Shown one piece after another: positions 58,236 to 64,000 of a stretch of 64,000 nt of DNA. The stretch covers positions 118,461 to 182,460 of the forward strand of contig WHUX01000109.1 of NCBI GenBank assembly GCA_015179025.1, read 5' to 3'. How positions within the stretch are numbered: position 1 is the first letter of the stretch; each line of letters starts with the position of its first letter. This DNA comes from Terfezia claveryi (Eukaryota > Ascomycota > Pezizomycetes > Pezizales > Pezizaceae). The notes beneath the pieces are model-generated. The model was given only the letters and a program-made list of their open reading frames with translations, did no database searches and was not told the origin of the DNA. A program made the translations under genes and the position numbers.

Positions 58236-58335
58236 AATCACATACTTATATATAAGCCTCGAAAGCATGAATTCCATGCATATCTAGAGACCGCGAAAGC
58301 ATGAATTCCATGCATATATATATATAAGCCGCGAC
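58236..58335. repeat. two inverted units of the GAATTC satellite
   Basis: CGAAAGCATGAATTCCATGC occurs twice with AT-rich spacers and ATATATATATAAGCC, matching the 24.96-25.30 kb array in reverse orientation. Confidence 0.8.
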
Positions 58336-58677
58336 ACGACATCAACATCCAAGGACCGAGAGCCTAGACAATCTCGACATCCAGGACGTCCCCGACGTCG
58401 TAAGAAAGCTTAAACCGCTCAACAAGCTCTCACGAGTAAGCTGGCCCGGTTTTCCTAATCCTAAAGAATCAAAGCTGCGGAATCCCCTGGGGGTCAAGTT
58501 CTCAGAACTTCATCCTTCAAGTGCGGGGTTTCACCCTCTGACTAATCTACGTTGCAACCGCCCCAACCCGAGTTGGTCCGGCTGCCTAGTTCAGAGGTTA
58601 ATAGTTTCTGCCCGACATACAGATTGTTGCCACAGCAACAATCACATCACGGGAATTTTTTCAATCACAGTTAGCCG
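58336..58677 (+). other. probable LINE 5' region
   Basis: Gene-free stretch leading into the ORF1 ATG at 58,678. It probably includes the LINE 5' UTR; the exact left end and target duplication could not be fixed. Confidence 0.4.
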
Positions 58678-61410
58678 ATGGACATGTCGACTTCTGCGAA
58701 TTTGGCACCACCCCCTAGGGGTGTTGTCTACGGCCCCATTAAGGACTGGGGCAAGGGTAGCTACAAGCTGCTTTTCAATTTTAGTAGTAATGAGGGGGTG
58801 AAGGGGAGGAGGCAGTACGTAATGGAGGACATGGCTGGCTGAGCTGCAATTTCAGAGTGTGGGGAGAAAAGGAGGAAGGCTCTTAAGCAGGCTGTGTCAA
58901 ATACAGAACTAGCAAGAGAGAACTAGAAGGGTGAAGGGGACTGGTGTAGGTATATCTCTCAGGTTGAGAGAGACCTTAGGGAAGAGGAGGAGGTGATCAG
59001 GGTAACTAATGGACCTTCGGTAGAGAGGGTAGTTGAGATATTGGCTAGGGCAGTTACCATTCAGGATGGAGCAGCCAACGGGCAGCTGGAGGGGTATGAG
59101 GTGGAATACCAAACAGCCGACAAGGAGGACAAGATATATGAAAGCATTACAGTTAGACCGGCAAAGGCAACAGGGGGGGCTATATTTGGGACAGCACACT
59201 ATTGGACCTTGACTACGCCAAAAGGCAAGAGAAATGCTGATAAAAGGCAGCCAGTAAGGGGAGTAACGAGGTTGGAGGATATCGGGGAGGAGGAGAGAAT
59301 GTCAGACAATGAAGCTATGAGGAAGAAAAATAAGAAGTATAAATTGGGCAATGTGAAACCCTTGGAAAAGTTGGGGCAGAAGATGGGCATAGACATGATT
59401 GAGCCAGCAGTACCAAGAGACTTGGAAGATATCAAAGCAAATATCTTTGGAGTTCCTCCTCCGGCATGGAGGCTTCAGAACAGTCAGGTGGAGTGGTTGG
59501 CGGAAGAACCCTAAGCAACTATGGACTGGGCGGAGGAGGAAGAGCTACCAAAGGGGTTGGACGGCTCTCACATATGGAAGAACAGCAAGCATGTGGTCAG
59601 GGACTTGTTAGAGGAAGAGGTTGAGGGGCTAACTGTGGAATTGGTTGAAGGTCAAGGTCAGGATGAAAGTTAGGACAAGGACGACGATATGGAAGATGGT
59701 GATGAGGAGACGAGCGAGGAGGAGAAGCATAGCTCATGGAGGAGGACTCATGAGCCCAGAACTGAGCTTGAAGTAGTGGAAGTTATTTTGGAGAATATAA
59801 AGGTACTGAAGGAGCTGGTTGAGCTAAAAAAGGAGGAGAGGTCTTGGAGGTCGAAGCAACAAGCTAATATTACCAGGAACTTGGTGATCTCAGGGGGAGA
59901 TTGCATTGAAGGGGGATGGTGTGCAGACGGAATGGTTGAGGGGAAGGGAGGCTGGAAAGCCCTAACAGCATACGTAATAGCTAAGGGGAGTTGGGACAGG
60001 GTACTGGCAGTAACGGAGGCCGAACACTATTGGAAACAAGTATCAGAAGTTAGGCCGGGTACCCTTAGAGACTTGGAAGTGGAGCTTAAGGAGGTTAAGG
60101 AACAATTGGCTCTCCTAGTAGTATCTTTGGGGGCAGGAACAGCAGAGGAGCAGGCGAAAGTTCAAAGGACTATTAGTGCAAGAAAGGAGAGGGTAGAGGA
60201 GGAAAAAAGGAAGGAGAAGGAGCTTAAGAAGATTGAAGCTAAAAGAAGAGAAGCGGAGGCTGAGAAGAAGAAGGAACTCAAGGCCCAAGAGGAAGTAGAG
60301 AAGGTGGCAGCCCAAGCTAAGACGGTTCGGGATAGCCAACAGAAGGCGTGGGACATATGCGAGGAGGAACTGGAGGTACTAGCCAAGAAAGACAGATCGG
60401 CTCTCAATGAAGATGAGCTGATAGGACTAGGGCAGAAGATAAAAGAAGCTAGGGCTATAAAGGAGAGGATAGAAAGAGAGACTAAACAGCCTCTAGAGAC
60501 TAAGGTAGGGAAGTCTAGGCAGGTAGTGAATGGGGAGATCCTAAAAACAGTAGAGGTGGTAATAGGACATAAGCAGGAAATTAATGCAAAGGGCAAGAGT
60601 GAGTTGGAAAGTGCTGTAGCAAAGGTAAACGTGTTGCTGAGAACTACAGGGGTTACACTGGACCGTATGGCTTGGGTAGTTATGGCGAAGCCTAGAATAG
60701 GGGAGTGTGCAGATGAGTCAATCTGGTCAGTTGGCAAGGTGGCTCAAGATATGGATCCCCTTAAGGTTGCAGGAGAGGTGGGAAGGATGTTGATTCAGGT
60801 CTTTGGCTATACTGATGAAATACTGAATGTATAGGTTGAGGAGGGCTTATCTGTTAAAATAATTGCTCTATTAGCCCCGATGAACTTGGCTAGAGATAGG
60901 AAGGCTCTGGCAAAGAAGCTTAGGGAGGAGAATAAAGATATAAGGGGAGGGAAGAGGATGCCCAGGCCCTGGAGGGGAGCTAGAATGACAGGGTTTACGT
61001 TTGACGTAGCGGATGCAGCCGAGGCTGTAAAGCTAGTAAAGGCTGGAATTATGTGGGACGGCAAGAGGAGAAAGGTAGCCCTTTTTGAACAAGGGAGGGC
61101 AGTACAGGAGGCTAGCAAAAAGACGGCAATACCAATAGGTCCAAGAGGCTAGAGGCCCCCGCAGGGTACACAAGGCCATCTCCAGCAATTAGGACACCAA
61201 CAGGGGAACGAGGTGTAGTGTTACAACTGCCAGGGATAGGGATATATTAAGCGAGATTGTAGATATATAGGCAGGACGACCTTGAGCAGAACAATAGCTA
61301 GAAAGCCAGGAAAGAAGGTAGATGAGGAAGGCTTTGAAGAGGTAGTTAGTAAGAAAGGTCATACCTCACTGGCAGAAAGTATAGGAAAGAGGGGCAGGGT
61401 GGAGCTAAGG
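58678..61410 (+). pseudogene. LINE ORF1, one frame with about nine stops
   Basis: From ATG 58,678 a single frame is maintained for 2.7 kb. It includes stops at about 58,846 (TGA), 58,924, 59,512, 59,671, 60,832, 61,150, 61,216 and 61,234 (all TAG). Parts are: an N-terminal acidic region, a long charged coiled coil (about 60,160-60,330, KRKEKELKKIEAKRREAEAE), an RRM-like segment (GFTFDVADAAEAVKLVKAG) and a knuckle CYNCQG*GYIKRDC. In the knuckle, Gln and His are replaced by stop and Tyr, both single C-to-T changes. Most TAGs stand where CAG (Gln) would fit. No indel is apparent. ORF1 would bind element RNA; this copy cannot make it. Confidence 0.8.
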
Positions 61411-61481
61411 TAAGGAGAGGACCAGAAGAAGGCGGAAAGCCCCTCTACGGGGCCCAGCCATAGGTAAGGGCATCCGAGTAG

Positions 61482-62641
61482 TATACCAGAATGTAGGGGG
61501 GAGTCATCTAAATACCTATGCATTCTTGGAGTAGTGCAAAGGAGAGGAGGTAGAGGTAGTATTTGTAGGGGAGGTATGGATAGATAGAAGCGGGGGAGGA
61601 AGTCAGGGGCATCCCTTATTCATCCTGAGTAGTACGGTAAAAAAAGGAAGGAGAGTTTTAGTGTATTGGTGCAAGTCTTTGGCAGATTTTATTGAGCTCG
61701 ACCTGGAAGAAGACAACCTAGCAATTATTAGTATTTTTGGGAGGAAACTAGGGGGAGTGTATGCAAGCAGAAAGTGGCAAGGCAGGAAGTGGGAGGAGTG
61801 GCTTGCCGGAGTAGGGCGGAAAGTAGCAGGTGAGAACGGGGACATGGCAGTTATAGGGGACTGGAATGCACACAGCCACGCCTGGAATAGTACCTATGAA
61901 AAGGACAGCAAGGGAAGGATTATGGCAGACTGGCTAGCAGGGTGCAGCTGGTCAATTGCAGAAGGTAACAGTGGGTAGACATGGGAAAGAACAAAGAATG
62001 AGAGACAGGAGAGAAGCAGGATAGACCTATTTCTAAGCAAAGGCAAGGAATGGGGGGAGCTAAAAAAGGAAAAGCTTTTTTCAGATCACTGGGCACTATT
62101 AAGCAATATCCTATGGGGAGAAGCTTGAGGGCTTATGGAAAAGGTGGCTGTAAACTGGGAGAGCTTAGAGAGAGAGCTCAAGGAGGTAGTTAAAGCTGGG
62201 GCAGAAGCTGAAGAGAAATAGGTAAGAGAGCTGAAAGGGACGTCCCCATATGAGAAGCTCAAGAGCTTCCGCGCTCGATACAATAAAATCTTAAGGATCA
62301 TGGAGAGATCTAAGAAATGGTGGGATAGGGATTTATTGGTTCAGCTTAAGATTACAAGGAAAAGTAGAAGAGAGAGGGTAGGAGATGAGCTAAACTAAGA
62401 TGGTTGGGTTAGTAGATAGAAAATAGAAAAAGAAAAGCTCAGGGCCCTAATTTGAGAAAAGAAAAAGGCATGCTGGCAAAATTTCTGTAAGGAAAACAGA
62501 GAGAAAAACCCCTGGGAGGTTGTTAGATGGGCGAAAGACCCGTGGCATGCCAGAGGGAATATGGGGAAGCTGCTAGATAAAGAAGGGAAGGAATGCAAGT
62601 GCAATGAGGATAAGGTAGCCAGCTTAATTACAGATCACTTC
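61482..62641 (+). pseudogene. LINE ORF2 endonuclease, stops and 3' truncation
   Basis: In a different frame from ORF1. The apurinic-type endonuclease motifs appear in order: VVYQNVGGS, FVGEVWID, VIGDWNAHSHAW, SRIDLFLS and SDHWALL, so metal-binding Asn, Glu, Asp and His residues are present. Stops: TAG after AFLE, TAG after GNSG, TGA after LWGEA, TAG after EAEEK, TAA after GDELN, TAG after VSR and TGA after RALI; each is one transition from Gln, Arg or similar. The linker to RT follows (ARYNKILRIMERSKKWW), then the chromovirus LTR begins at 62,642. Confidence 0.85.
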
Positions 62642-63147
62642 TGTAGCGACGGCTCTGGGGGCAAGGCGACCAAGGGGTACGCCGGGGCAAGGGCAAGCTC
62701 GGATAATATACACGTAGGAATGCTACGTGTGTGACCAGGGGGAGGCTGAGGTGGGGGGCAAGGGCAAGAGGCAAGAGAGGCAGAGGGCAAGGGACACGAG
62801 ATACACGGAAGCAGTTGCCGCGTGTGTTAAGGGAGGCAGCTGGGCTGCAGAGACAAGGTGAGGAGGTGCACAAGGGAGATGCACCAACGTGGAGAGAAGC
62901 AAGGCCCTGTATTGGATATACAAGATGTTGGATGGGGATCCAACGACAGTACGAGGGACAGGCTCTATATATACATAACTCGGTCAGGGCAATGGGGAAA
63001 ATAAGCTTCCCTATCTCGGAAGCCAAGCAAGGTAATGATAACACAATAACCCATCACTTGCGATCGCAGGTGATGACAAAGACAACAATGGCAATGACCC
63101 ATCACCTGCGATTGCAGGTGATGACAACTGAATACATGGTTGTTACA
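62642..63147 (-). repeat. 3' LTR of a minus-strand chromovirus, 506 bp
   Basis: The reverse complement runs from TGTAACAACC at 63,147 to CGCTACA at 62,642 and aligns with the 491-bp LTRs. The host-side candidate target duplication is ACTTC (62,637-62,641); the other end is outside the window. It differs by the extra hairpin repeat at 63,052-63,123. Confidence 0.9.
63052..63123. repeat. tandem hairpins in the LTR
   Basis: CATCACTTGCGATCGCAGGT(GATG) and, 48 bp later, CATCACCTGCGATTGCAGGT(GATG). The second has perfect 10-bp arms around GATT. They are absent from the other LTRs here. Confidence 0.8.
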
Positions 63148-63307
63148 CTATCCTCCCTTTAGGCTGGAGCTCCAGCGACTAGGAGGACTGGGCACGATAA
63201 CCGGCAAAATCAATACAGAAAACAACAACAACAAGAGCAAGGACAAGAACCCCAACTCCGAACAACAACAAGAACAGAAAAAACAACAAGGATGCAAAGT
63301 TACGACC

Positions 63308-64000
63308 TCAGTCAACTGGGCAAGGCTTCCTGGGGTATTGCTGGTGGAACAGGGTAACCAAGTCCTGCGCATTCTCCAAGTCCTCTGCGGGTTGCCAGGT
63401 AGTCTCCTCGTCCCCTACCCACTTGACCTTATACTGAACTCGTCCATAGCGTTTCCTCAAGTCCAGTACTTCCTCAACCTCCCACTCCTCTTCACCTGCA
63501 ATCACCACGGGAGGAGGTGGAGGGTGCTTTTGCCCTGGAAGGGGATCGTCGGCAGCTGGCTCAATCTCCGAGACATGAACGACCGGATGGCGCTTAATAT
63601 CCCTGAGAAACCTCAGACGGTAAGCATGAGTGCCCACAGCCGCTAACACCTCGTAGGGGCCTAGGAACTTGTGATCCAGCTTACGGGAGGGCCGTTCTGT
63701 CCGGAAGTGTCGGCTAGAAAGCCATACCTTGTCTTCAGGCTGGTATCTTGGGGCAGGCAATCATGATCCGTTAGTATATTCTGCTTGCCTGGCCTGGGCA
63801 TATCCTAGCTCAGCCTTCAGGGTACAGTGGAGTTCAGCGATTCCAGCTGCGAATTCCTTAGCCGGAGGATGGGCTTTATGCGAGGGTGCTAAGGTATCTA
63901 CGAATTGGGGGTGCCAACCGTAATTGGCCAGGAAGGGAGAGGTTTTCGAGGACTCTGAGAACTGGTTATTGGCGGCGAATTCGCAGGTCGCTAGTAATGA
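63308..64000 (-). pseudogene. chromovirus Pol fragment: integrase end and chromodomain
   Basis: Enters at the window edge within the integrase core (LATCEFAANNQFSES, FLANYGWHPQFVDTL) and runs through the tail to a chromodomain (EVEEVLDLRKRYGRVQYKVKW), stop at 63,308. One in-frame TGA at 63,761 replaces Arg of GSRLPxP (CGA to TGA). It keeps the TGG codon that is TAG in the complete copy, so it serves as a reference for that site. The rest of the element lies beyond position 64,000. Confidence 0.9.

Larger units (their letters stand above)
58678..62641 (+). mobile_element. Tad-like LINE, cut by chromovirus insertion
   Basis: ORF1 with an RRM-like module and zinc knuckle is followed by the endonuclease part of ORF2. 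The sequence stops at 62,641 where a minus-strand chromovirus LTR begins, before any RT motif. Frames are kept over nearly 4 kb, but many in-frame stops (mostly TAG) interrupt them. Confidence 0.85.

Overview
The window looks like nuclear DNA of a filamentous fungus, most likely an ascomycete. It has short GT-AG introns (54-107 bp), Tad-like LINEs, a chromovirus (Ty3/gypsy), Tc1 and pogo-type DNA elements, and an H-type lectin gene. A transposon-rich Pezizomycete (truffle- or morel-like) would fit, but the assignment is inference. Host genes are sparse and roughly half of the recognisable sequence is mobile DNA. No CRISPR array, rRNA or convincing tRNA gene was seen.

From 1 to 21 kb the window is mostly unrecognised AT-rich DNA. 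It holds LINE-type poly(A) tail fragments (1.2 and 4.1 kb), a degenerate repeat block (6.5-7.7 kb), a 226-bp Tc1-derived MITE (8.83 kb), and a frame-broken gene with a SAM-like start and a nuclease-like C-terminus (10.2-11.4 kb). It also has a Cys-rich broken frame (11.9 kb), a two-exon gene for a 115-aa secreted eight-cysteine protein (16.4-16.8 kb, minus strand), a pogo-like non-autonomous element (19.5-20.4 kb), and a truncated protein with a nuclease-like motif (21.0-21.9 kb).

From 21.9 to 37.5 kb lies a nested transposon complex. A 3' chromovirus fragment abuts a LINE reverse-transcriptase fragment. Next comes a palindromic element (arms 23,872-25,309 and 35,918-36,732) with a Tc1 element (25,310-35,915) inserted at a TA dinucleotide in its right arm. 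A complete 6.29-kb chromovirus (28,387-34,680, TSD GTGGT) sits inside the Tc1 transposase gene. Removing the chromovirus and a 55-bp intron restores one uninterrupted DD34E transposase frame. The Tc1 element also carries about 1.9 kb of G-rich minisatellite. A 54-bp hairpin MITE sits in the right arm, and a pogo-like deletion derivative with a CENP-B-type DNA-binding relic (36,790-37,493) lies just outside.

From 38.9 to 57.2 kb are the two best host genes. One is a two-exon, 379-aa protein with three H-type lectin repeats (38,953-40,192). The other is a seven-exon, 614-aa LtrA-like membrane protein (54,940-57,147). Between them are a probable solo LTR, several LINE tails, a LINE C-terminal fragment, and a LINE that kept only ORF1 (45,547-46,344).

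From 57.8 kb to the end there is a frameshifted fragment resembling fungal TET/JBP-like 2OG-Fe(II) dioxygenases, two units of a satellite also found at 25 kb, and a Tad-like LINE. The LINE keeps its reading frames but is full of transition-type stop codons. It is cut by another chromovirus copy on the minus strand, which runs off the window. The LTR differences and the stop codons both point to C-to-T mutation of repeats, by a RIP-like process or methyl-C deamination.
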